Shown: positions 10,391-20,203 of the stretch, one piece after another
Position numbering within the stretch: the first letter of the stretch is position 1
Layout: every line of letters starts with the position of its first letter
Assembly: GCA_015501055.1 (NCBI GenBank)
Contig: JADNYV010000547.1
Span: 1 to 22,648 of the forward strand
From: Mucidula mucida
Lineage: Eukaryota > Basidiomycota > Agaricomycetes > Agaricales > Physalacriaceae
Length of the DNA stretch: 22,648 bases
Direction: 5' to 3'
Notes under the pieces: generated by a model
Databases searched by the model: none
Told to the model about the DNA's origin: nothing
What the model saw: only the letters and a program-made list of their open reading frames with translations
Translations under genes and position numbers: made by a program

Positions 10391-10488
10391 TGCACCTGCT
10401 AACAGCTCTTCAAACTACCCGCTCCCCGACTCGAGCTAACCGCTGCCCAACAACAACCCGCGCTAACCGCTCCTGTATAAATGCACCC

Positions 10489-10734
10489 TCATGCTTCAAG
10501 TGCAAAGGCCTGATCCAACAACTTCACATACTGATGCTGCAACAAGCACTTGAAGTCAAGTAACCATTTCGCCATATCAACTGTTTCTTTTTTCCTGGCA
10601 GGATGTCTCTGATCACTGTATGCTTTGAGTGTCCCTCCTAGCTCTGAAGGATCTTGCTTTGCACCGCGTCGGAAAACTCCTCCTACAACATGGGGGTCGC
10701 GATCCCTAGCGCCTATTAAGATTGTTGCCCTCAC
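10489..10734 (-). other. Unrecognised minus-strand open frame between the two A repeats
   Basis: An 81-codon frame (about 90 codons counting upstream sense codons) encodes a soluble, charged peptide with segments such as RDRDPHVVGGVFRRGAKQD and KETVDMAKWLLDFKCLLQHQ. It has no ATG near its start; the first codon used is GTG. The composition is protein-like, and a fragment of a gene or transposon carried in with the duplication is possible. It may equally be a chance frame. Confidence 0.25.
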
Positions 10735-10844
10735 AGACCTTGCCCGAACCCTACTATACTACCAACTGCCACAGCGCTAATCCCAGGACCACAAATTGAT
10801 ATCTCTCTTGGACGAGGTACAAGTTTGAGGGAGATTGAGGTTAG

Positions 10845-10985
10845 TGCTACCAGCGAGGCGCGTGGCGATCACCTCTCCTGCATCGAGGACTACGATTTCA
10901 CTCTCTAATCTCGCTCCACACTCATCGTTGACTAGCGAAAGCTACTTCGTTTTCCTTAACCATCCCCCCTTGCTATCCGGACGAA
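10845..10985 (+). repeat. Repeat A, copy 2
   Basis: Diverged copy of the segment at about 10195-10330, same orientation. Shared blocks include GATCAC/ATCTCTCC-type sequence, GACTACG, CTCATCG and TAGCGAAAGCTACTTC. Its translation in the frame starting at 10835 keeps ITSPASRTTIS and SSLTSESYF, matching copy 1. It has indels relative to copy 1 and looks non-functional. Confidence 0.5.
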
Positions 10986-11050
10986 GGAGTGTGTTACGAT
11001 CCCTGCTGCGGTGTCCTCATCTCAAAAAACCGAGCGAACTGGTTCTTAAT

Positions 11051-11275
11051 CTGAGGACGATCTCATAGAACAAGTTCGTCGTCTTCCTTACGCGGCTGTC
11101 GGATGCTAATTTGTCGGTAGGCATCACTTTATGGTCTGATCACGACAGGCAGGCTCATACTCATCCCTTCAGAGAATTACATGCCGTTGGTGGAGAGGAT
11201 GCTAGAGACATTCGCGGTTGCTTGAACCTCTTGTGTATATTTTGTAAGTCTTGACCAATGTATACTTTCCCTCGT
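11051..11275 (+). pseudogene. Degraded copy of the 3' end of BCP1
   Basis: This stretch matches BCP1 9891-10160 at the DNA level: the end of exon 4 (GAGGACGATCTCATAGAACAA), remains of the last intron (GGATGCTAATTTGTCGGTAG), the start of exon 5 (GCATCACTT), the end of exon 5 (GAGACATTCGCGGTTGCTTGA) and about 40 bases of 3' flank including AATGTATACTTT. Intron and flank are shared, so it arose by DNA duplication, not by reverse transcription. About 50 bases of exon 5 are missing and the frame is destroyed. Confidence 0.85.
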
Positions 11276-11446
11276 TCTTTCGCAGCGCTTGAACTCGTCA
11301 ACTTATTTTTGAACTGTCACGGTCCGATTACATCCGAGCATTTACCGCGGCCTATCTTATCTGCGCGTCAGGAATAGGAGCCCGAAGATCCGTTTTCTTC
11401 CCCTCATGGTGTCGCATCTCATCTCCTCTTCTTATCCTCCACTTTC
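11276..11446 (+). promoter_or_regulatory. Upstream region of proline dehydrogenase
   Basis: The 170 bases before the start codon end in a pyrimidine-rich stretch, typical of fungal transcription starts. CGG at 11320-11322 and CCG at 11334-11336 are separated by 11 bases, the inverted-triplet arrangement recognised by Zn2Cys6 activators. Yeast Put3, which controls PUT1, prefers a spacing of 10. No TATA box is obvious. The function is inferred only. Confidence 0.3.
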
Positions 11447-13409
11447 ATGGTTCTCCGTCTTCTAGCGCGCCATCTCAGAATACCCAAAGGACGCCCATCT
11501 GGGCATAGATTCCTCAGCAACAATGGACCCACACCTGCGCGCCGACGAGTCGGGCTCGTCGCTGCTGCTATCGCTGTCGGATCATCGCCGCTCTTCTTGA
11601 TGTCGACGGTGCAAGCAGACTCGGGCGATCAGGCTTTGGCGTCGGGACCGAGCAAGGCGTCCCGCCTGCGCGACCTCCTCCGCACGTACATCGTGTACAC
11701 CATGTGCCAATCGGAAACACTCGTGGATAACTCGCCTAAGCTACTTTCCGTCCTCACAAGCATACCCGGTGTTAAACAGGTCACGGAGGCTTTGGTCCGA
11801 ATAACTTTCTTCAATCAGGTGTGTGCTTAATCTTCTCTTTTTCGAAACTGAGCCTGTTAGTTTGTGGGTGGGGACACCGCGGATGAGACTGTCCCGTTGC
11901 TTAATGACCTGAGGGCGATGAACATTGGCACGTTGTTTGCGTATTCGGTCGAGGTGGACGAGAATGAGGCGACAGCGGAGCGGGAACAGGCTGCGAAACG
12001 AAATGGAGGGCTGCCTATATATAAACGTTCCGTCGAAGAGATGATTCGTTGCATCGATGTTGCGGCGGACTTTGAGGATGGTATCTTGGGTAATACGCCC
12101 GTGGGACGCAGGACATGGGTTGCTATCAAGATGGTTCGTTCCTTCTCCTCCATCGACAGGACTGCGAAGTTGACGCCATGATAGACTGCTCTTTTACCTG
12201 ATGCTAAAGCTCTAGTGCATTTATCTCAGGCAATCATCGACTCACGTAAGAAATCACCTATACCCTTCCCTGGATCTCCTCAGCGCACGGATCTTGACGT
12301 GTTATACGGACCCACACCAGCAAAGATCATGGCACCGGAAGATGTCGAGGCGCTCCGTGATCTTCATGGGGATCTGGTTCAGATTTGCCGACGTGCAAAG
12401 GAAAGAGGTGTGAGGATCATTATCGATGCGGAGTACAGGTATGTTTCTTGATCTGCGCTGTGAACATGGTCTCGATATTGCCGTCATCAGTTGGTACCAG
12501 CCGGCGGTCGACGCGTTCCAAACCTCTCTTATGCGCGAATTCAACAAGCTTGATGGGAAAGGCTCTGTTCAACCTCTTATATACGGTACATACCAGGCAT
12601 ACCTTCGTCGGTGAGCAATCTTTCGATCGCTTCTCCCAATTTAGATTCTGATTTCCTGTCTACTGCAGTACTCCGCTCAACTTGGTGCAATCTTTCGCGG
12701 AAGCCGAAGCCGGCGGGTACGCATTAGGCGTGAAGCTTGTTCGTGGCGCATACCATCCTCACGAGATAGCCGCGCACATCGGACGCCCGAAGTCTATCTC
12801 AATTTCTCCAGACGAGCTGCCTCCTGTATGGCTGCAGAAGGATGATACGGATAGGTGCTACAACGAGTGCGCAAAAGTCCTGGTCGGGAAAATCAAGGAG
12901 GACATCAGACGTGCGAAAGCGCAAAGAGTGGGCGTATTATTCGGAACGCACAACTGGACGAGTTCGAAGTTGATTTTGAAGGAACTTGTCGCGACGGGGT
13001 TGGGGAAGAGTGTTGGAGGAGAGCCAGAAAGCGATTTGGTCGTGCAGCTGGGGGATGAAGTGACGGAGCGACTGACGTTTGGGCAACTTTATGGTATGAG
13101 CGACGCGCTGACCGACTATCTGGTGAAGCATACGCGGTCTAATGCCCCGATGATTATCAAGTTCGTGTGCCGGACTTTAGTCCATCTGCAAAACAACTAA
13201 TACGTGTTTTTCAGATATGTACCTTATGGCGCTCTATCAGATGTAGGACACAGTCCCTCTTCTACATATAATTCTAATCTGACGACCCATAGGTGATGCC
13301 GTATCTTGGACGACGTGCTATAGAGAACAAATCAGTATTGGGTAACGGAGCGGCAGCAGAGGAGCGAAGGAGGGCGGGGTATGAGATTAAGAAGTTGTTG
13401 TTTGGGTAG
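11447..13409 (+). CDS. PUT1: Proline dehydrogenase (proline oxidase), mitochondrial
   Basis: Seven exons (11447-11818, 11861-12133, 12185-12438, 12491-12610, 12669-13160, 13215-13242, 13293-13409) with 42-58-base introns give 551 residues with no frame break. The enzyme oxidises L-proline to pyrroline-5-carboxylate with FAD on the inner mitochondrial membrane, the first step of proline use as nitrogen and carbon source. The Arg-rich, acid-poor N terminus looks like a mitochondrial presequence, followed by a hydrophobic run (LVAAAIAVGSSPLFLM). Core motifs: IIIDAEYSWYQPAVDA (about 293-308), KLVRGAY (about 362-368), VGVLFGTHN (about 427-435), YGMSDALT, and YVPYGALSDVMPYLGRRAIEN near the C terminus, the substrate- and flavin-binding RR-EN signature. 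The length agrees with fungal orthologs. Confidence 0.95.
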
Positions 13410-13871
13410 ACTAGACGGTCCTTGTTACTATTAGAAACAGATGGTGACACTGCATGCAATGGATGTAATGTTTTCTCTTCGATTTTGTGGGATTTGGGCG
13501 TTTATCATTCGCAGAGAGGTGATGAAAGTTTCTTGGACTAGGCTCGAACTTGGATTTCTACTGATGAATCTAAAGTAGCACTGGGCATGTCATGACAGTG
13601 CAAACACGAAGAAGAGCCTGTAATCGTCACGCCACACAACTGGTGCGGCGTAGCGGTCTGTACTATTAATACTAATGGGCGATGACTTGACTAGGACGCA
13701 GAGAGCCATCGCACATGCTCAGGACATTCATTTCAGATCTAGCTATCTATCAGTGGAGATGCATTGCAGTGTTCGCAAAACGAGAAGAAGTCGCGTTTAT
13801 TTAGTGAAATGTAACTTCTAAAAGGTTTTGGCAATGGTACTTTCGTTAATCTGAGGTAAATAGTGCGACTG
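13410..13871. other. Intergenic, proline dehydrogenase 3' flank
   Basis: No protein gene is recognised. At 13540-13619 the sequence can fold into a small three-way junction: an outer 6-bp stem (AGGCTC with GAGCCT) and two inner hairpins (CTACT/AGTAG and CACTG/CAGTG). It resembles, but does not satisfy, a tRNA. The rest, 13620-13871, shows nothing identifiable. Confidence 0.4.
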
Positions 13872-14806
13872 CTACTGTTCACGATGCGGAGAAATTGGAT
13901 CTCGCAGAGACTGAAGCAGAGACGTCGACCGCTCGATAAACCGAAGCTCAGTCTCAAACGTGGCGCGTTCGTGTATAACAACTTCGGTTAAATAAGATGT
14001 CAAACTGTTGGCACGCGGGCCGACAACATAACGCGCCAAAGCGCGTTTCCAATGGGTATTCGGATACACTGAACGTATGGCCAGTCCAGCGTGTAAAAGC
14101 GAGTTTTTAGGCATCCGCGGAGGTATACTCCCGAAGAAGATTGATAATAGTACCGATGTCGACGTCGGTCACAAGTTGGCCAGGGTCGTAAGCGTTAGCA
14201 GAGATGACGAAATATGAAATCGGCGTACTGTCGATATAAAGGAGAGTTGATCCGGGGCCACGAATGCATGATGGTGCTTGGTGAGAGGAGAGGACTGCTT
14301 TGAAGACGAGAGATCTGGTACTCATGATATCTGGTCCGTAGACACTATGAAACTTGATGGCTAGTCGCGCAAGCGGAAGCCTCTGGAAAGTTTGCGCGTC
14401 CTCGGCGCTTGTGAGCTTCCATTGCCGTTTCATAACACTGGTTTGGTGGTACGATGTACGATCAAGCCAGTCTCGTCTTGTAAAAAAGGAATTGAGGCTC
14501 GCAAGAGATTTATGCGGTGATGAAGACTTCCATTTCACAGAGTTTGGAAAGAATCTGGGCTTCCAGACGCGGTGGTAAACGCGAAATGCGGTGCAAATGA
14601 TCAGAGTGATCTACATCGTTTGTTATACCTGTTTGGATAAATGTTTGCGGCAAAATCTTCGACGTATGCTTGGCTAACTTTTCAGAGACAGAGTGTAAAT
14701 GGATCGAGACGGAAGCAAATGTTACATGGCGGGAATGAGCTATTTCGGTAGTCAAGTCATATTTCACTGTAGACAGAACGAAAAAGGAGAAAAAGAAAGA
14801 GGACAA
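13872..14806 (-). CDS. Unrecognised minus-strand gene, probably interrupted by introns or frame breaks
   Basis: Three partly overlapping minus-strand frames look protein-like. In order of transcription: 14510-14806 (segments LPQTFIQTG and RLPPRLEAQILSKLCEMEVF), 14107-14538 (143 codons, with KRQWKLTSAEDAQTF and VTDVDIGTIINLLREY) and 13872-14114 (80 codons, with LAIRSVYPNTHWKRALARY). The second ends in TAA at 14107-14109, inside the ATGCCTAA that starts the third. The three may be parts of one protein separated by frame breaks or short introns, as elsewhere in this window, or separate small frames. The RLPP...ILSKL piece faintly recalls an F-box, but not enough to assign one. No family is recognised. 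Confidence 0.35.
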
Positions 14807-15233
14807 GGACCGAGCAGGTGAGCGTTACGGAAAAGGAATGTAGACGGTTCAGGTCACGAAGCACGGTCCCACGTGGGAATACTTCGTTGAACAACGAGCG
14901 CTGGCCACTTAGTAGCCTCGTTTCCTGCATTCTCCCACTGTTGTCGTCGTTGTCGACGTTGTGGTTGAGCACGTATTGCTCGCCGTCGTTGTCTCGCACG
15001 GTACCTAGGTCCGACGGCCCCATCTCGAGGCTTTGCGTCCCGATCACCAGAGATTCGAGTTTTTTGACATCTGTCTTGGTGTCTCCTTCCCTTTTGCTGC
15101 TCGCAGACCACGATTTCTGCTCACCGCCGTTGCAGCCGTATATGCGCGTCGTTACTGCTGTAGGGCCAGTCCACGGAGCGACCGTCAGCGTACCCAGAGC
15201 CGAGCACCAGCCCCGGTGCCTCTTTTTCCGTTC
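14807..15233. other. Upstream region and probable 5' leader of the LDB gene
   Basis: The 427 bases between the minus-strand gene and the LDB start codon contain long open frames on both strands (plus from 15033, minus from 15779 back), but these are GC-rich by-products with no recognisable protein. The plus frame runs in register into the LDB start at 15234. An N-terminal extension from 15033 is possible but unlikely, because the family begins close to MNVNLRPDMLRQP. Confidence 0.4.
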
Positions 15234-18200
15234 ATGAACGTCAACCTGCGACCAGATATGCTTCGCCAACCAGGCATGGCCCAGCCGCCGATGATGGGCC
15301 TCGGCAGCGGGCCCTTCATGCAGTCTCCACCGCAGTCGGGTCCACAACAGCAGTCGATGGGTATCCCGCCAAACAATCCCCCGCCCATGGGCATGCTTCC
15401 GGGTCCGCCTAATCCCAACCATCCCATGAACCCCCAACGCTACCCCATGCAGATGCAGCAGCAACAGCAGCAGCACCCACAAGGCGGCCAGCCACGCCAG
15501 ATGATTATGCGACAGGGTCCGCCCCAGATGAATCCCGCGGCCGGTGGTTCTCATATGGTACGTCGTGGCGCAATCCTCGCAGTCGTCTCTTCTCACTCGT
15601 TTTCTCGCTCCAGAGCCTTGGCTTTCCCCCAAATCATATGATGCATCAACCAGGGAACACGCTGGCTGCACGTCGGGGCGTATCACAAGGTCATCTCGGT
15701 CAAGGGCGCGCCCCACCTTGGGCCACCTATGCAGATGCAGCCTAATATGCCCGGCCAAATGCGCCAGCCACCACCCCAAACGATGCCCGGCCCCCCGATG
15801 CGGTCTGTGTCATCTGGGCAAATGTCTCCCGAAAATGTCTATGGGTATCGGGCGACAGGGCGGGAACCCAGGCAATGCCGCAAAATATCAACCGGGCAGG
15901 ATCAGCGCCGATGCCCATGTTGAACGGCATAAACCCTCCTTCACTCGCCCAGCCCCCCTCCATGCAAGGCGGCATGCCATCAGCACATCAGAACAACTTT
16001 CAGAGTCCCGGCGCGATGGGTATGCCGCACCATAATACTCAAATGTCCTCCTCTCCTCGTCCTCCGTCCCACCGTCTTCTCAACCACCCAATATGAACAT
16101 GGACCTGGTCCGTCGAACCGCGTCTCAATGCCGCCTGACACTCCGATGGACTTTATGGATTTTTCTCCCCAGTCCTTCCCTTCTCAAGGAACCTCTAATG
16201 GAAACAACTCCTTCCCCTTCGTTCCGTCTTCTTCGACACCTCCAACTCAAATGGGTCCCTCCATGTCTCGATCAATGCCTCCAAATATGGGCAATACTCC
16301 GCCCAATCGGGGCCAGTTTTCAGCCCACACCAGCCCAGCAGTTTGCAGAAATGCAAGGCTCGGGCATGCAGCAGGGTCCAGACAGTTATCCAAACTTCCC
16401 TATGGCACCTCCGCGTCCGCCGTCGCATAATCACCACCACAGTACGCCAATGCAACAACCTCCACCGCCTCCACACCCCCACTCGCCCCATATAGCCGAT
16501 TCCATGAACCATTACCCTCCACAACCGCATTCACGGCCCCAGTCTACAACTGGTCGACCTCCTTCTTCCCACGACGCTCGAGCCCAACAATTACCGCCGA
16601 ACCCTGCGCTTGGTCCAGGACCTTCAACTGGCCGCTTACAGCCTCCACATCCTGGTCCCCAACAACAACCTGGTCCACCTCCACACCCTCCTCCATCTGT
16701 AAATCCTACCCAACCGCATCCTCCACGACCACCTAACCAACCTCCCAACGCTTTTGGTGGACATGTGGGCTCTCCAGCATCTTCTTCGACTATGTCATCT
16801 TCCGATCAACAGGCGTCGACTTCTGGTCCCCGAATTGGCCTACCGTGAGTCCCGAGATATATTGTGTTCAATTAAATAGTTACTAATTGTTTTCGTCAAT
16901 TCAGGCCCCAGCCAGGTCAACAACTTGTTGGGCAAGGCCAAGGCCTTATGCGATTATTACAGTTTAGCGGCAACCTGTCCAGCGAAACCCCAACAGTAAG
17001 TGTGTTTGACGTACGTCATGTCCCACTGCGAACTAATCTCCGTTGAAGAAATTGCAACTTTCATGGTGGAATGAGCTTATCAAGGAGTACTTTACACCCA
17101 AAGCCATCATGAAGATAACTCTGTGGAAGGACAATCAAAAGACTGAGGCAAAACCTTTTGGTGCGGACCATCCTTCGCGTTCTGGAGCTTCGACTCACCT
17201 TGATCGACGTTTCGCAGAAATTGGGGTTCCTATACTACCCCGTTTTTCCTGGTAACAACACAGTCCGGCGTCAAGTCAATGACGTTAACGCTAGATGGCG
17301 CGCGGGAGCGTATATACTCCCAAGGGCATTCTGTGGTCGAATGTGTCACCGCTGTCTGGACCTACCGGTACAAAAATGGCTACACGGTGACATTAAGAGG
17401 CCCGCTGACCGCACATGTGGTGATAACTTCTCCTCATCCTGCTGGGACGACATCTTCGCACCAGGGCTATGTGCTGAAGTTTGAGGACTTTCAGTTTGAT
17501 GCCAACTACCACGACAAATACATCTCACTGGATGCTATTACGGGCCCGAAAGTGGTTATGACGGAGTCTCCCAAGACTCCGCGTTCGCGTAACACGCCTG
17601 CTCCAGGCGCTGTAAATGGTGCTACAACGCAGGAGGAAGAGGATAGGAAGTGGGAGGAGCCTCGGATCAGCATTGAGCGTGGATCGATACCGGGGGAACC
17701 AGTAAACGCGTTTGGGATCCCGCAAGCCGACGATGCGATGTCTGGAGTATTGGCGCTCCAAGTGATTGTCTCATGCATGGCACTGATGAATATATTGTCT
17801 AGCTGGCAGAAAGTGTCGCCCAGATGACGGATCTGATAGGATTTGCCAGCGACACCCACTTGGGACCACTGGGTTTGTGGACTTCCTTCTGAGCTTCTTC
17901 TCATCCGAAGCTGACGAAGTGATGGTAGAGGCGCTAAGCCAATTTGCGAATAGGCTTCGTGAGACGAATCCGCTTCCTCCACCGCATATGCTGAATGGCG
18001 CGAACCATATGACCTCAAATGGTATGATGCCATATCATTATACGCCTTTTGCGACGAACAATATGTCGACGACACTGTACTCCAGCGCACCACCGTCAGT
18101 GACCAACCCAGGCAGCATCTCGCATCCACCACCTCATCTCCAACCGCATACTCCCTCAACCATCATCAACTCTCCGCAAAACGCGCCCCCGTCTGCGAAT

Positions 18201-18429
18201 AACTCGCCCCAGAAAGCGCACAAGACCATCCCTCAGGCATCCCCAACAAAACGCTCCGTCGACCGCGTCGTCATCAACGCCGACGTCGACTGTCAACACG
18301 CCTGCATTGTCGAATACGTCGCTGAAGCGGAAACAACCTGTGGATTCTACCTCTCCCATAACGGACGCGGCACCTACAAGCAAGCGCAACACTCGAAAAC
18401 GGCGGACTACAGGTACCGGTGGCGGATAG
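15234..18429 (+). CDS. LIM-domain-binding (LDB/Adn1-type) transcription cofactor, frame broken by single-base indels
   Basis: Exons 15234-15557, 15614-16844, 16905-16995, 17049-17160, 17218-17746, 17803-17872 and 17929-18429 encode about 952 residues once frame breaks are bridged. An N-terminal Met/Pro/Gln-rich half contains a short polyglutamine tract. The LIM-binding domain (roughly residues 525-790) has LMRLLQFSGNLSS, WWNELIKEYFTPKAIMKITL, GVKSMTLTLDGA and KFEDFQFDANYHDKYIS. The disordered C terminus ends in a basic KRNTRKRR cluster, a likely nuclear signal. Fungal members (S. pombe Adn1, Candida Mfg1, Aspergillus PtaB) are nuclear cofactors that work with Flo8/Som1-type factors in adhesion and filamentous growth. 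Frame breaks lie near 15717-15720, 15850-15870, 16055-16065, 16095, 16318-16322 (T4), 17243-17247 (T5) and 18241-18244 (C4). Sequencing error is as likely as decay. Confidence 0.88.
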
Positions 18430-19232
18430 CATCTTTTTTTCCTTATCTCATCATCATCTGTCGTGTTGTTTTCTTTTTATATTTTTTGGCTGTCCGTTTG
18501 TTTGCTCTCCGATTTGCATCCTCCCAAGTTAATTTTTGTGCAACATAGAATGTAACTTAGTACACTACATGGATATATATATCTTACTTCTACCAGGAGA
18601 CATTTTTTTTATTTTATGTTTTGTCATATTTATATCTTTTTTTTCCCTGTATTGTACTCATAGTAGCACTAGCGGTCTTTTTTTTTCGGTGTCGAATCAG
18701 CAGTATTTGGTGTCGAAATGGCGTCGCGGGAGAAAATGAGTTTTTGAATGGCTATGGGTGCCTAAGCGTGACCTTGTGGTTCGTGATCAGGGATTGTTTC
18801 GCTCTTTCCTCGCGTGTACTTCCCTGCCACCAATTTTCCCAGAGTAGCTGGTGACGTTCCTCGACAACGGGACCAGGTTGTGATGTTGGGGTAGCACCGA
18901 AATGATTGCGAGTTATCAAATGCCGAAATGTGTGGGTGATTTTTGTGTTTGAACGTCCAATTTGAGCTTTTTTCTAGTGGTGACAGGGGCTTGAAAATAT
19001 ACCACTTGTAGCGCATTTGGCTTGACGCGTTATCTTAGTGGACAGAGATATCTAATTTAATTCATGCGTGCTATAAAGGCGCGATCGAGTTTCCAGATGT
19101 GTCTGGGTCGTGGCGTACGTTCCCGTTATGGAAACAATTGCCGCCGGCGTACATACGTGCATCCGAGCTTCGTGTCAACCATCACCACCACCTTCCTTCC
19201 TTCTCTTCTCTTTCTCCATCTTCCGCCCGTCC
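18430..19232. other. Intergenic, T-rich 3' flank of the LDB gene
   Basis: No gene is recognised. From 18430 to about 18720 the plus strand is strongly T-rich, with several T7-T9 runs, consistent with a 3' untranslated region. From 18720 to 19232 the sequence is mixed, and it ends in a CT-rich stretch just before the sulfhydryl oxidase start, typical of a fungal promoter. Confidence 0.5.
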
Positions 19233-20203
19233 ATGGCGAAAATTCTCTCGCGATTCGCAAAGTCGTTCTTTGCCATCATAGCCGCGCTTGTATTTACCTC
19301 TCCTCCCCCTTGCTCGATCATTAACTGAGGAAGTGCTCTGGCAGTTCGTAGTGGCAACGGTCGCGTTCCTACACCCACCCACAAGATCGTACATTGACCC
19401 ATGGACTGGGGACTTGTTTGGCGAGGGCGGCGTCGAGGGGATGTTACACCGGAACCAGGAGTTTCCCTTCAAGGCTCATGATGGCGGGGCTGTTATTATG
19501 CCGCAGTTGGGCAATGCGACAGCCAAGTGCGTTTCAAGATGTTTTCCTAGATTTGCGCCCCAGTGATGATGAATTGATGCAGAGCAGCGCTTGGGCGCGC
19601 GACTTGGAAGTTACTGTGAGGATGGAATAGTTTTCTTTGGGGGGCGGTCTATTGATGAATGAAGCAGACATACTATTACGCTGCGATTTCCAGAGGTACG
19701 CTTTGAGGCGCCTGTACCATCTCTCTCTCACTTGTGTTCACCGTATGTAGAAACCTACGCAAGACGAACGTGAAGCGCTCAACTCGTACTTCCACCTCTT
19801 ATCGAGGCTCTACCCTTGTGGCGAATGTGCCGCCGAATTTCAGAAGCTGCTGAAGCGCCTCCCTCCTCAAGTCAGTGTACCTCCAAACGCTAAATAATTC
19901 ATTTCACCGAACTACTACTATTAGACTTCATCACGACGAAGCGCCGCCCTCTGGTACTAGCCATTTTCCCCCCATCATTCATTCCCAAGCTGACGACATA
20001 CATACAGGTTATGCTCATTACACAACGAAGTCAACCAACGCTTAGGGAAGCCACACTTTGACTGTGCGCACCTCGATGCGGAATACGACTGTGGATGCGG
20101 CGACGAGCCTATAGGAAGTCCCCTGCCCATGATAGATGACTTGGAGCGCGATCTAAGCGAGGACGAGCTTACAGGTGTTGGCCTCATCAAAGGCGGTAGG
20201 TGA
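19233..20203 (+). CDS. ERV2: FAD-linked sulfhydryl oxidase, Erv2 type
   Basis: Seven exons (19233-19289, 19345-19526, 19583-19615, 19668-19695, 19751-19870, 19925-19953, 20008-20203) with introns of 52-56 bases give 214 residues. The enzyme makes disulfide bonds, passing electrons through FAD to oxygen, in the secretory pathway. An N-terminal hydrophobic segment, FFAIIAALFVVATVAFL, is the expected ER signal anchor. The Erv/ALR fold follows: MPQLGNATAKAALGRATWKL, LLHTITLRFPE, YPCGECAAEF (active-site Cys123-x-x-Cys126), and LCSLHNEVNQRLGKPHFDC (Cys152, His155, Asn156, Cys169). A CGC motif at 178-180 corresponds to the Cys-Gly-Cys shuttle of yeast Erv2. The acceptor at 19344 was chosen because it keeps the membrane segment free of charge; a 15-base-shorter intron would insert EVLWQ. 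Confidence 0.93.

Noticed and set aside
10120..11300. Transposon or LTR as the cause of the BCP1-tail duplication
   Set aside because: No terminal repeats, target-site duplications or transposase/reverse-transcriptase motifs were seen around the repeated blocks.
13519..13564. C/D box snoRNA: GTGATGA followed by CTGA
   Set aside because: The boxes are present, but the flanking sequences do not form a terminal stem and no guide match could be checked.
13532..13618. Possible minus-strand tRNA: GTTCGAGCC resembles a B box, with partial acceptor pairing TTCTTCG / CCAAGAA
   Set aside because: The T stem pairs at only three of five positions, there is no A-box at the right distance and no proper D arm.
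14757..15779. 340-codon minus-strand open frame
   Set aside because: It lies opposite the LDB gene and its leader, its composition is skewed (His/Arg/Trp-rich shadow of a Pro/Met/Gln-rich coding strand), and it matches no family.
16195..16748. Minus-strand frames rich in Trp/Arg and Gly/Cys
   Set aside because: Mirror of the proline- and histidine-rich coding sequence of the LDB gene; no independent evidence.
17506..18159. 217-codon minus-strand frame
   Set aside because: Antisense to the conserved LIM-binding domain exons, which explain the sequence better.
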